From Paramarasmius palmivorus (Eukaryota; Basidiomycota; Agaricomycetes; Agaricales; Marasmiaceae), in assembly GCA_037176845.1 (NCBI GenBank), contig JAYKXP010000008.1:62001-126000 (forward strand): a stretch of 64,000 nt of DNA. The letters run 5' to 3'. The translations under genes and the position numbers were made by a program. Numbering within the stretch: the first letter of the stretch is position 1; each line of letters starts with the position of its first letter. Under the pieces are notes generated by a model. The model saw only the letters and a program-made list of their open reading frames with translations, ran no database searches and had not been told where the DNA came from. Below, piece by piece: positions 1 to 10,591 of the stretch.

Positions 1-162
1 CGAATCATAACGTTCTTCAAGAGCCAATAAGTCACTAAACCGAAAAGAATGCTTCGAGAGAAGCCAGTCGAACAGATTCGAACATCGTGGTAGAAAAGCA
101 AGCCGCGTGTGACACTCGCAACACGTGTGGCGCGTTGTTCGTGACACTTTCCTCAATCCCAC
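1..162. other. Left edge, upstream of Csm1-like gene
   Basis: Non-coding edge of the window before the first supported start codon. It presumably holds the promoter of the Csm1-like gene. An open frame runs through from upstream, but its first codons fall before the best ATG at 163 and read into an intron, so I do not treat them as coding. Confidence 0.4.
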
Positions 163-1901
163 ATGTCCGACAACGACTCTGATCTCGGTAGGCCTTGCCC
201 ATGCCCAGTCTCTTCGTATTCCACTCAAAACTGACCTTATTACAAAAGGCGGTCTAGGACCAGTAACCCCAGCAGCTCCTCGCAGAGCCACAACAACCGC
301 AGCAACCTCACGTTCCAAACCTAAACCCAAATCCAACGCAGCAGGTCCAAGTACGCGCAGAAATACAACGGCAAAAGCACGCCCTAGAACTCCTAGTATT
401 GAAGTCGGATCAGTTATAGATGTGGATGCAGGCGAGGAAGCAGCGGAAGATGAAGATGAAGAAATCGAGGTGGATGAGTTGGCTTCTAATTCAACGGCGA
501 CGAATAGACAGGGATCTCAAGCTGGTGGGAGGAGACAAACAGCGAGGAAGCAGGCTGTCACTCCTGCTGCTGTGAACAATAAAGGGAAACAGAAGGCCGC
601 ACCGCCGCCTGCGAGATCAAGACCTGCAGCGACGAATAATCGGAGGAGAGTTGAAGAGGATGCGCAGACGATTGAAGATTCCGACAATCCGCAGGAGGTA
701 GCGGCGCCACCACCGACTCGTACCAGGGCAGCTCCCAAACAACAAAAGACCACTACAGCGAGAGAATCAGAGCTGGAAAGATTACGTTGGCGTGCAGAGC
801 AGGTAAAATTCCTACAAAGGGTTTCCTGCAAAAAACTGACATTACTGGGATCTAGGCGGAGCAACGATGTGCGGATCTGATGAAACAGCTGGAGGAATTA
901 CACCGTACACGGGTGACAGAAGCTGAACAGCTCATGGAGGCACAAACCGCTCAATACGATGCGCAGTTGGAAGGTGAAAATCCTAGCATTACTCCCATTG
1001 CTCTCACCTTACCTTCGTTAGCCAAAGAACGGATCATCACGCAACTCACACAATCCCTGGCAAAAGTCGAGCCACTCTCCCGGTCAGGCAGGACTTCTGT
1101 CCTTCATCTTATAACCCGAGATGCAGCAGACGAAGAGAAGAGGATGATTGAACAGGAAGTGGCAAAGTTGAGGGACGAGCTCGCAGATAAAGCGCGAGTA
1201 ATAAACGAAAAAGATGATCTCCTGGCTGAGAAAGATCAGATAGGTGTGTTACACTAACGAATGCAACCTCGGAACACCTCCTTATTCCCTTTTCGCAGTG
1301 AAGGAACTCCAATACGAACTCAAACTCGAGCGAGAAAATGCCCAAAAGTCAAACCACCGACCGCCAGGGTCTGCACAACGAGGGCGAGGTGGTGTTCTAG
1401 GAACAGACGATCCCAAGAATACTGAAGTTATCAAGTTTTATGAAGACGTCACCAATCTTCTTGTGCCGAGCATGAAACCCAAACCTGGACGATATGTCAA
1501 CACGGAAGACTGGAATCTCACGTGCGTCTATACGTACGTTGGTGAAGAAGCTGATGCTGGCAATACGAAGAGTAGGTCTCACGGAGTGTTCATCTCTATA
1601 ACGACTTACAAGTCGCTTTATAGGTCTTCATTTCACACTAAGATCATCCCATGAACCCAAACCAGATGCAGAAGAGCCGATCACCAGTACAGATCAGCTT
1701 CACCAATCCATGTATTACGTTCCTCTGGACTTGGACAAGGAGACCGATGACTTCGTGGCACGACTCAAATTTCTTGGATCACCATTCTCATTCCCTCGAA
1801 CCCAATTACCCTTATTCTTACGGACTATTTACAATACAGTTGGAGAGGCTCTGAACGGCGAGGAAGGGTCCGACGACGACGATGACCAGATGCAATCGTG
1901 A
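163..1901 (+). CDS. Monopolin complex subunit Csm1/Pcs1-like kinetochore protein
   Basis: Probable Csm1/Pcs1 orthologue, a kinetochore protein that in yeasts clamps microtubule attachment sites and helps rDNA silencing. The start at 163 gives MSDNDSDL followed by an intron that rejoins in frame at GGLGPVTP. The N-terminal third is basic and low-complexity (Ala/Thr/Arg/Lys rich) with an acidic patch. A coiled coil follows (LMKQLEELHRTRVTEAEQL onwards). The C-terminal globular domain shows the family pattern: TEVIKFYEDVTNLLVPSMKP, then LHFTLRSSHEP, then SMYYVPLDLDKETDDF and PFSFPRTQLPLFLRTIYN. The last part needs an intron ending about 1632. The protein ends in an acidic DDDDDQMQS tail. All exons join without frame correction. 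The C-terminal signature makes the call good; the N-terminal exon is less certain. Confidence 0.8.
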
Positions 1902-2009
1902 TTGTTATTACAACTGCCTTTCTTGAGTACATCCAATTTATAATCCATCTTGAACATTGATTTTATGGATACATTATTCTATATTTACGGCCCTCTTAGG
2001 ATACCCCCT

Positions 2010-4686
2010 TCAGACCCGTGCAGATACGTGCCAATCTAACTTGTCTGCCCACTTGGGCAACAACTCGGATATTTGCTCGACATCTTTGTCTCCTCTACCG
2101 GAAAGGCACTATGAACAAGTCAGTACAAAACCTCCCTCCTCATGGTCAGAGGCACTTACGATGACTACGTCCTTATCTTTTGGTAAAGATTTGGCGATCT
2201 TGAGTGCTTCCCAGACAGCATGCGCCGATTCGAGCGCTAGTCATACAGTTAGTCAAAGCTCGCGGCCGCATGGATTGTCTTACCAGGAATGATGCCTTCC
2301 TTCTGGGTCAGCGTTCGGAAGCCTCTTAGTGCCTCTTCGTCAGTCGCAACGACATACTCTGCCCGCCCAGAGTCCTTGAGCCAAGCGTGTTCCGGGCCCA
2401 CACCTGGGTAATCAAGGCCGGCGCTTATAGAATGTGTCTCGATGATTTGACCAGCAGATGACTGGAGAATGTAGGTTCGGACACCATGGAGGACACCAGG
2501 CTGCCCCTTAGATAAAGTAGCACTGTGCCGGTCTCCATCGGTACCTAAAGTTGCTGACATTTAGCTGAGACCTGAATGGGAGCGGAAGTATCAACAAACC
2601 TTCGCCTCCTGCCTCGACACCCACAAGTCGGACACCCTTATCGGGAATAAAGTCATAGAACGTTCCAATGGCATTGCTACCACCACCGACACAAGCAACG
2701 ACAACGTCGGGAAGTTTGCCTTTTAGCTCTTTCAACTGGGACTTGATCTCCTGCCCGATAATCTTTTGGAAGTCACGAACTATTGTTGGGAACGGATGAG
2801 GCCCTATTGCGGATCCAACGAGGTAGTGAGTAGTCGAAAGATTTGTGACCCAATCTCTCATGGCTTCGTTGACAGCATCCTTCAGAGTACATGAACCGGA
2901 ATGAACGGGTACGACCTATGACATTGGTTTAGTAGTGGAAGCGATATGACTCAAAGTCCATATTACCTTTGCTCCGAGCATTTCTATCCGGAACACGTTA
3001 AGAGCTTGTCTTCGTACGTCCTCGGCACCCATATAGACGATACATTCCATGCCAAATTTGGCGCAGACAGTAGCCGTGGCTACACCATGTTGGCCAGCGC
3101 CAGTCTCGGCGATGATACGAGTTTTGCCTATTCTTCTAGCAAGCAAAATCTAGCACAAGACACGGTCAGCTAACAGTGGGTCACAAATGAGGTAATTTTA
3201 TGCACCTGTCCAATAGCATTGTTGATTTTATGCGAGCCTGTATGATTCCTAATGACCATACGATCAGAACGGCGCATAAGAGCATAGAACAGAACTTACA
3301 AATCCTCTCGCTTCAGCCAAATATTCGCACCACCTGCCTCCTTCGTTAAATTTTCGGAAAAGTAGAGGTTCGAGGGACGGTTGATATATCCATAGTAGCT
3401 CCGGAACTCCTTCAAAAACTCCGGATCCGCCATGGCGGACTTGTGGGCCTCTTCGAGCTCAGCAAGACAGTCGACAAGTGCTTCGGGAACATATTGGCCT
3501 CCGAACTCTCCGAACCGTGCTGGAAGTACGATCGGTTCAGAAGCAGAGTTGGAAACTGGCGGGCCAGTCTTGTTCTCGTTGAGTTTGGGGCTGGTTAAGC
3601 GGGCAGGAGGTGGTGAACGAGGTGATACGGGTTGTCCTTTGAGGGAAATTTCGGCACAGAACTTTTGGACATTTTGTACAATTTGGTCTGGAGGAGAGTT
3701 CTTGATGACCGACACGACCTTGCTTCCAATAACGACACCATCGGCACCAGCATCCGCGACGGTATCAAAGTGACCGCGGTTTGCGACACCGAATCCGACG
3801 GCTAACGGCACCTTTGCGTACTCACGTACTCTCGCAATGATGTCGGGAAGCTCTACGTTCATTGCGATTTTTTCAGAAGAACCTGTAGTGCCCATCTAGA
3901 CAAATTTGAGCCTACGGGCTCCGAAATGACAACAAGAAGGTAATACCTTGGACACGACGTAAATGAAGGTGTCGGCTATCGAAGAAAGGAATTTGATGCG
4001 ATGTAAAGTGGTCGATGGGGCGATAAGAGGCACGTAGGACATGCTAAACAGGTATTAGTACTGACCGTCGACGAAGACCAGCACAACTTACTTTGCACTA
4101 GCACATTTGTCTCTGAAGGTAATAGCCTCTTCGGGGGGCAAGTCGACCATAATGAAACCATTTGCTCCTGCCTCACTCGCGTCCTGGATCGCTTTGTCTT
4201 CACCATAGGCCAAGATCGGATTATAATAGCCTGTGTAAATCTCCGTCAATCCAGGGAATCGGTATTGTAGGAATTTGATGTACCCATTAACAGGACTGGT
4301 GCAGTGAGGCCTTTGCTGCGAGCTTCACGGAGTTGGCCAAGCACAGTAGGATAGTCAATGTCATTTTTGAGAGCAATCTGGATGACGGTTTAGAAATGGT
4401 GATGACGGTGACCTCGGACACATACCGTATTGGTCTCTTGTATCGCCGGTCCATCAGCTATAGGATCTGAGAAGGGTACACCAAGTTCTATGATATCCGC
4501 TCCTCCCTCTTGCATTGCGAGTAATAATGGTACAGTATCATCCTTGGTAGGATATCCAGCAGTAATGAAGGTAACCAACGCTGGAGAACCCTGTAAAAAG
4601 CTAGCTATGAGCCAGAATGCTGCAAAAACAGGTGAAATACATACTTCTGCTTTCTTCGTTTCAAAGACTTGCTTCAAAGCCTCCAT
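2010..4686 (-). CDS. TRP5: Bifunctional tryptophan synthase (alpha-beta fusion)
   Basis: Catalyses the last two steps of tryptophan synthesis: cleavage of indole-glycerol phosphate (alpha domain) and PLP-dependent condensation of indole with serine (beta domain). The fused alpha-then-beta order is the fungal arrangement. The alpha half starts [14 protein letters not shown] and shows [18 protein letters not shown] and a glycine-rich phosphate loop region (MGTTGSSEK). A proline-rich linker precedes the beta half, which opens [15 protein letters not shown]. The PLP lysine lies in [14 protein letters not shown] (about 3210-3255). [13 protein letters not shown] is the cofactor phosphate site, and [15 protein letters not shown] follows. 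The last exon encodes [12 protein letters not shown] and ends at 2010, after an intron. About seven or more introns; every junction I checked keeps frame. It shares a 164-bp divergent promoter with the asparaginase gene. Confidence 0.95.
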
Positions 4687-4850
4687 GTTAGATGGTAAGG
4701 GAAGTAGAGATGGAGTCTATTCGAGTCAGAAACTTTCATTTTATATCTAAGCGATAGCCACGTGAAGTACTGCTCCAAAATATCGGCCGGGGAATTTTAA
4801 TCTTATCTGAGATCGAAGCTCATCTCTTCCATCTCTGCCGCCAACTTGTG
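4687..4850. promoter_or_regulatory. Divergent promoter between TRP5 and asparaginase
   Basis: Only 164 bp separate the two start codons, which face away from each other, so both promoters and both 5' leaders must fit here or overlap. I see no clear TATA box or named operator. A Gcn4-type regulator would be plausible for TRP5, but I do not see a clean TGACTCA site. Confidence 0.5.
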
Positions 4851-7263
4851 ATGGGTGTCAATTCGCAGTTGATCAATGAATCCCGCGTACTCATCATCTA
4901 CACGGGGGGGACCATTGGCATGCTCGTTGGCCATCACGGGTATGTTCCAGAGCCATACTTTTTAACGGAAACCTTGCGCAGCCAAGCACGTTTTCACGAC
5001 CCTCTTCAAAATTCTCTCTTTTCAAACTCGGGATCTGTCCAAGGTTTTCGTGAATGGAGTAACAGCGGTGGCAGTGGTCGAAGCTCACCTTCTGGCAACG
5101 CCTCTGCGAACTCTGAAACCCCAATATCACAGCTTCCAACTCTACCAGTTCGGTCAGTGCGACCTATTGGTCAAACTGCAACTTTGGTACCCGGGAAGGA
5201 ACAGCCATTCAGGCGACAGCCAATCTCCGTAGAGGTTTCCAAGGGTGTTTACGAAGCTCAACTTCCGAGCCTGGTCACCCCACGCAGTGCTGTCCCTGGT
5301 ACCAGCGGTAGCAAATGCATTCGATATGCGATACTCGAGGTAATTGGACCCTGTTAATCCCTTGGCACCTTTCCATATCAACCCAGTTGTTCGCTTAGTG
5401 GGACTCGCTTTTGGATAGTAGCAACGTTCAGATAGAAGGCACGTCGCACTCAAACTCTTCTCGGTCAGCTATACTCACTAGTACGCAGATTGGATCAGAA
5501 TCGCCACGGAGATAGAGCTAAATTATTCGAATTTCGATGCCTTTGTCATTCTACACGGAACGGATACCATGGGTTACTCTGCCAGCGCACTCAGTTTCCT
5601 CTTAGAAGACCTTGGAAAGACTGTGGTAAGTTCATAGTCTCGGACTCTCGAAGTGAAAGGAAACCCCATTCAACCATGCCACTGAAGATTGTCACGGGAG
5701 CCCAAATACCCCTTTCCCAACTGAGAAACGACGCTACGGATAACCTGATGGGTGCATTGACTATTGCGGGTCATTATATCATTCCTGGTACTATAACTCT
5801 CTTGTGCCTGTGATTCATCTTACATCTCCACGCAGAATGCTCCCTTTACTTCAACCACACTCTTTTCCGAGGAAACCGAGTGTCCAAGATGTCGTCGTAT
5901 GACCTGAACGCTTTCGATAGTCCAAATTTTGCTCCGCTTGTGAAAGGTAAGAGATTAATTTTCGCCACAGTATCACGATCTAAGTGTCTCGTGAAGTCGG
6001 GATCGACATCGTGGTCAACTGGAATGACGTGATACGACCAGCGAGTCTACGTCGATTCAAAGCCCACAAAGGTACAAACGACAGTGAAGCCTTTGGATGA
6101 CGGTATCTGACCTCTCTTCCGAATAGAAATGAGCCCCCATGTTGGTTAGTTCGACTCTTGTTGGGAAGCATAGAATCAAACTGAATCTGTTTCCTCCAGC
6201 CACTCTTCGACTCTTCCCTGGAATCACAGCCGCCACTGTGCGAGCGTTCTTTATGCCTCCTATGAGAGGCATAGTTCTAGAAACTTTCGGCTCTGGGAAC
6301 GCTCCTCAACGCGCAGACTTGATGGCAGCAATCAAGGAAGCATGCGATAGAGGCGTCATTGTGGTCGCCATTTCGCAGTGCGCAAGAGGTTCGGTGTCAG
6401 ACGCGTATGAAACGGGTCGGACTCTTCAACAAGCCGGTGTTGTTCCAGGTGGTGATATGACTCCGGAGGTTTGCTACTTTCTCGATCAAGATAACACAGC
6501 CGCTTATTTTCAAGCCAGTGTGCTCTTGCAAAGCTGAGCTACCTGCTCTCTAAACCGGAATTGTCCGTGGAGGAAGTTAGGAAGTTAATGGGTGTTCCTT
6601 TACGTGGCGAGTTGACTAGACCATCCGGTTCGGCACCACCAAGTCAAATCACAATTGAAAAGAACCTGGAAAACCTGCAAGGGGTCCTCTCTCGGTTCAT
6701 CTCCCTGTCCCAAGCCACCACCAAGAACCCTTCGATAGTTGTCTCCGATATCGACAACACCTCCCAGGACGCGGCTGCGCCTTGGTCATGGACCGCTGCT
6801 GAAGCGTCGTCCACTCAAGCTGTGCTTTTCCCTTTCCTTGTTCACCTCGCTGTGTCGAAGAAGAATGTTGATGCGCTGAAGTATTGCCTTGATACAAGCG
6901 AAGTGGGTGGATTGATGAACTGCCTTGAACCCGGTTCTGGGAAGACTCCGCTTCACATCGCTGCGTTAAACGGCCATACTGGTTGCATAGACGTGTTGCT
7001 GCGTGCTGGGGCGTTGGTACATCTAAGGGACAGCCTTGGACATACTGCTCTGTACTACGTGAGTGTTTCTTATATGCACTGGCAGCGAGCTGATGTATTA
7101 CCATCGACAGGCCGCTCGACAAAATCATCTGGAAGCTGTAGAGATGCTGGTTGCAGCAGGTGCAACACTAAGTGGGAGCGATGGCGCATTTGCGAAGCTT
7201 GCACAAGGCAGCTCGGAGGATATCCTAAAAACCTGGGCCGTTGCCGGTCTCAAAATGTCATAA
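4851..7263 (+). CDS. L-asparaginase type I with C-terminal ankyrin repeats
   Basis: Cytosolic asparaginase of the type I family that carries ankyrin repeats, as in mammalian ASPG. It hydrolyses asparagine to aspartate and ammonia. The first catalytic threonine motif is RVLIIYTGGTIGMLVGHHGY near the N-terminus. A long Ser-rich insertion (SGGSGRSSPSGNASAN) follows. The second catalytic motif is FVILHGTDTMGYSASALSF, and the lysine region is EACDRGVIVVAISQC. LSYLLSKPELSVEEVRKLM leads to the ankyrin part: GKTPLHIAALNGHTGCIDVL, then AARQNHLEAVEMLVAAGA. The ATG at 4851 is the first in frame; a GTG lies just upstream. About eight introns. One, at 5439-5488, seems to have a GC donor because only that restores the segment reading QIEDWIRIATEI. 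No frame break was found. Confidence 0.92.
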
Positions 7264-7664
7264 CTTATAAGCTCTTATAAGTCACCTTGCTTGTCAGGGT
7301 CTTTCGACAATTGAATTCCTAGAAATCAGCCTTTTTGTACATAAGTACAAACAATGACACGTGTCCTGAACACTTGTCGCCACCGGCGACGCCCACGCTC
7401 TCATTGAAATTCTCCATGTTATCCCTCTGTGCGGACCTTTTCAGCGACACTGTCGAAGCATGTGAGAGACGAATCGGTGGCTGGCTGTGGTTAACGCTGG
7501 TAGCTGACCTGTCACATTCGGAGACATCGTGTTGTTGATCCCCGCCCAGGCCTCTGGTGTACCCCTCATTACGAGCGCTATAGGTGCGTGGTGTACCTCT
7601 TTCTATAGACTGACTTTGATTGGAATAGGAATAGCATATATGTACTGCTATACGGTGCTAGCGA
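7264..7664. other. Intergenic, no gene seen
   Basis: Holds the 3' end of the asparaginase transcript and sequence flanking a helicase relic. Short open frames here have no recognisable motif. Confidence 0.4.
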
Positions 7665-8746
7665 TGCATATATTTTTGCGATCTTCGACCATCCATCCTT
7701 GGTTTCGGCATTCAGCTTTTCCAGGCGGTCGTCTTCCATGAAATTCCGGCGAATGCCCCCGAAGAAGTATCTTTGCATCAAAATCACGAAGAGGAGCGCA
7801 GAACCCGCATCGAATGTCTTCCCGGACTCCTCAGCAAGGCCACATAGATGCTGAAGAGGTCTAAGCTACCTCCGGGGGGTGTAGCGGTATCGACTATCAC
7901 TGGAACTACTGTGAACGGTAGTCAGTGAACACATAGGCCAATTTTAGTGGGTAATGTAATTGTGTGCTTATTTGGTATGCTGTAGGTCCTTTTGCTGCAG
8001 AACTGAAATTCGCATGGTTTGCTGACGTGGTTGAATAGGCATGGCACCTTCCTGCAGGCTGTCAAGTTCTGAGATTCACGTTCTAGCGGTAGTCGATGAA
8101 GATGAACGATATTCTGCTCTGGAGAGATAGGTGGTGTATCACAATATCCACGATAGTGCCCCTTGCACCATTCGCCAAGTTGAGGTCTCGATATTTTGAA
8201 TCACCATGACCCGTACTCCAACTGCAATTGACACCGTTTCCGGTAGATCCTGCTTGGTGTTCCGTCTTCGTCCACTCGATGTGCGGTTGCTGCTTCGGAG
8301 GACCAATTCATACCGTTCAAGCAGGCTGAGACTATGGCTTTTGATGGTATCCTCTGCTGGGCAGGCAAAGATACGCTGCTTGGTCTCTTCGTAGCGCTTA
8401 TAAAGTGCTGCTTCATCCCTTGACGCCATGCCGTGGTGTAACCAATGCTGTCTTTGTCCACTCTCCTCAATTGAAGTCTGCTGGCGGGCATTCAGGATGA
8501 GTGACCATTAGCTTCTTCAAGGTTTCCACATCTTTGGTCAATAGTCTTGAGTCGGCCATACCTCATCCTGGATAATGTCTCTTTCCACTCTGCATCCACA
8601 CACTGCATCTGATGTTTGAAGATGACAGCAGTCTTGAACTCTTCATAGATTTCTCGACCAAAGCGTCGTATATTTGCCGTCCTTCCCCTACTATGCGCAA
8701 ACGTGATGCATAGTGGGTAAATGTAGATCCAACTTCCGACTTCCAT
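7665..8746 (-). pseudogene. Decayed C-terminal part of a Helitron-type Pif1-like helicase
   Basis: Translation of the minus strand in alternating frames gives the order of conserved blocks of Pif1-like helicases of fungal Helitron elements. These are GREIYEEFKTAVIFKHQM and MRYGRLKTID (about 8560-8680), then DEAALYKRYEETKQRI (about 8380-8420), then DLPETVSIAVGVRVMVIQNI (about 8190-8250). Next come SELDSLQEGAMPIQP (about 8030-8070), VPVIVDTATPPGGSLDLFSI and YVALLRSPGR (about 7830-7900), and finally MEEDDRLEKLNA-like MEDDRLEKLNAETKDGW (about 7700-7740). The frame changes several times and stops interrupt it, and the N-terminal Walker A part is not found. It is therefore a truncated, inactive fossil. 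I did not find Helitron termini. Confidence 0.75.
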
Positions 8747-9134
8747 TCATTACGTTACTCTAATATCCCTCCTTAGTCTCAGCATAGTCATCATACTTTA
8801 GCTGTATAAATAGCATTCATAGTACATACTCAACATTCGACATCACTATACATAAAAGTTACATTCGCTCGTTTCGATACAGTGCCTATATATTTGCTAC
8901 ATTTGCGCTTCAGACAAGCAAGGTGTGCAGCCGCCTTAGGCGGCACTTCCCGAGTCTCAAGATGCATTCGTTTCTTGGGCTGACAGAGCTGGTCCAAAAC
9001 GTATATATGAAGCTGTATAGAATAGTTTTGTACAGTAGAAGTTTGTGAAGTACTGATCAGGAAATAGGCAATGACTTGCCTAAAGGAGACAGCGATTTCT
9101 GACTCGACTCTAAAATTCCCTTTCAATCTCCTCG
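8747..9134. other. Intergenic / upstream region of eIF2B-beta
   Basis: A non-coding stretch of 388 bp, partly flank of the helicase relic and partly promoter of the eIF2B-beta gene. It contains a perfect 15-nt palindrome (7 + 1 + 7) at 8930-8944, GCCGCCTTAGGCGGC. No gene is supported. Confidence 0.4.
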
Positions 9135-10509
9135 ATGGCATCAGACCCTCAGTTAGCAGCAAATCAACGATTTGTAGAGGATTTAGCATCTAGATTGCGA
9201 AGAAGGTGAGCCCTCGTCGAGGATGCTCGCCAAATTCAACCTGACAATGGGACAGGCAGGTCGTCGGATCGCGAGCAACTGCACTAGAAACCCTTCTCGT
9301 TCTTCGACAAGTCGTATCAAGGGCAAGATTTTCGAATATCGATCAGCTCGTAGACATAATACGAAGCGTTGGGCGACGTTTAGTAGAAGCACAACCAAAA
9401 GGTCAATCATATTGTGATCCAAGACCCATCTTTCGCTCAATCTCTCCTCAGAGCACTCTGTTGGAAACACTGTCCGAAAAGTCCTTCATCATATACGAGA
9501 AGAGTACCATACCGCAACACAAGGCGAAGTAGCGTCATCATCATCAACCGGAAAGTTCTCGATAGCAAAGTTCGTACGACAAGGACAGCCTAGAAAACAA
9601 GTTACGGTCGTCAAATCAGAAACCAAACCAGCCTTCAAGGAGAATGATCCAGATGATCCAGACTCGTTTGCAAGGGGATTAAAGCCTGTACTTATGGAGG
9701 CGATCCAGGATGTGTTTGATGAGCTGGAGACGGTGTATGACAACATATCCAAAAATGCAAAGGACCACGTTCATTCTGAGTGCGTTCATCCATACTCTGG
9801 ATTTCGTTCTTTACTGAGCCCAAGATGCTAGCGAAATCATTCTCACCCTCGGTGCTTCGAAAACAGTAGAATCTTTCCTGAAAGCCGCTGCCCACCATCG
9901 AAACTATACTGTGATAGTCGCCGAAACGGCTCCGTCGTACGTCTCAAGCACTAATACGCAATTGATGGATCCCTAACGCCCCATATTCCAGCTACGGTGG
10001 CCGTGAAATGGCACAGGGTCTATCTGCCGCAGGAATATCGACGTTTTTGGTCCCAGACTCCTCAATATACGCATTGATGTCTCGAGTGAACAAAGTAATA
10101 CTGGGGGCACATGCGATCTGGCAAACGGCGGCATGTTTGCGACCTCTGGATCCTTACTCGCCGTAACTGCCGCGAGAGCGTACAGCACACCTGTAGTCGT
10201 CTGTGCAGGCCAGTTCAAGCTGACGCCATTATGGAACCTCTACCATGAATATGGTGCCTTAGATTTTGGGGACCCTAATGCAGTTCTCGGATTTGAGGAA
10301 GGAGATCTAGTCGAAAAGGCAGATGTCGTAAATCCGTATTATGACTACGTTCGACCAGAGCTTGTCAGTGCGTATATCACGAACTAGTGAGTGCAGTTCC
10401 AGAATGCGCAATCCCGAAATCTAACGCCCCTTCTAGTGGCGACCATCCACCATCTTCCATATATCGACTGATAAAAGAGAGCTATGACGACGAGGACATT
10501 GACTTGTAG
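9135..10509 (+). CDS. GCD7: Translation initiation factor eIF2B subunit beta
   Basis: Regulatory subunit of the eIF2B guanine nucleotide exchange factor, which recharges eIF2 with GTP and senses eIF2 phosphorylation. The start at 9135 gives MASDPQLAANQRFVEDLASR. An intron follows, then VVGSRATALETLLVLRQVV and RFSNIDQLVDIIRSVGRRLV. The central part reads EHSVGNTVRKVLHHIREEY, and after another intron comes EIILTLGASKTVESFLKAA. The Rossmann-like half contains YGGREMAQGLSAAGISTF, VVVCAGQFKLTPLW and the family C-terminus NPYYDYVRPELVSAYITN ... SIYRLIKESY. The segment expected as HAILANGGMFATSGS is broken by one missing base at about 10116-10121, with the frame changing from one codon to the next and no splice sites. 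The gene ends 82 bp from the stop of the convergent GUF1 gene. Confidence 0.9.
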
Positions 10510-10591
10510 TGCTTGATCTTGCATGTATCCGATTAGTGTGAGTATTATACAATATAGATCTGTAGCATATTCCGTCTGTCTATGTGCGCTT

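Noticed and set aside
125..162. Upstream extension of the Csm1-like gene from 125
   Set aside because: The open frame starts with GTG and runs through what is best explained as intron 1. The ATG at 163 plus splicing gives a sensible N-terminus.
6697..7128. 143-codon minus-strand open frame
   Set aside because: Opposite the asparaginase/ankyrin coding exon, with no motif of its own.
7665..8746. Intact Pif1 helicase gene split by introns
   Set aside because: In-frame stops and frame changes lack GT-AG borders, and the ATP-binding N-terminal half is absent.
10116..10121. Programmed ribosomal frameshift in eIF2B-beta
   Set aside because: No slippery heptamer or downstream structure is seen, and similar breaks occur in many unrelated genes here, so sequence error is more likely.
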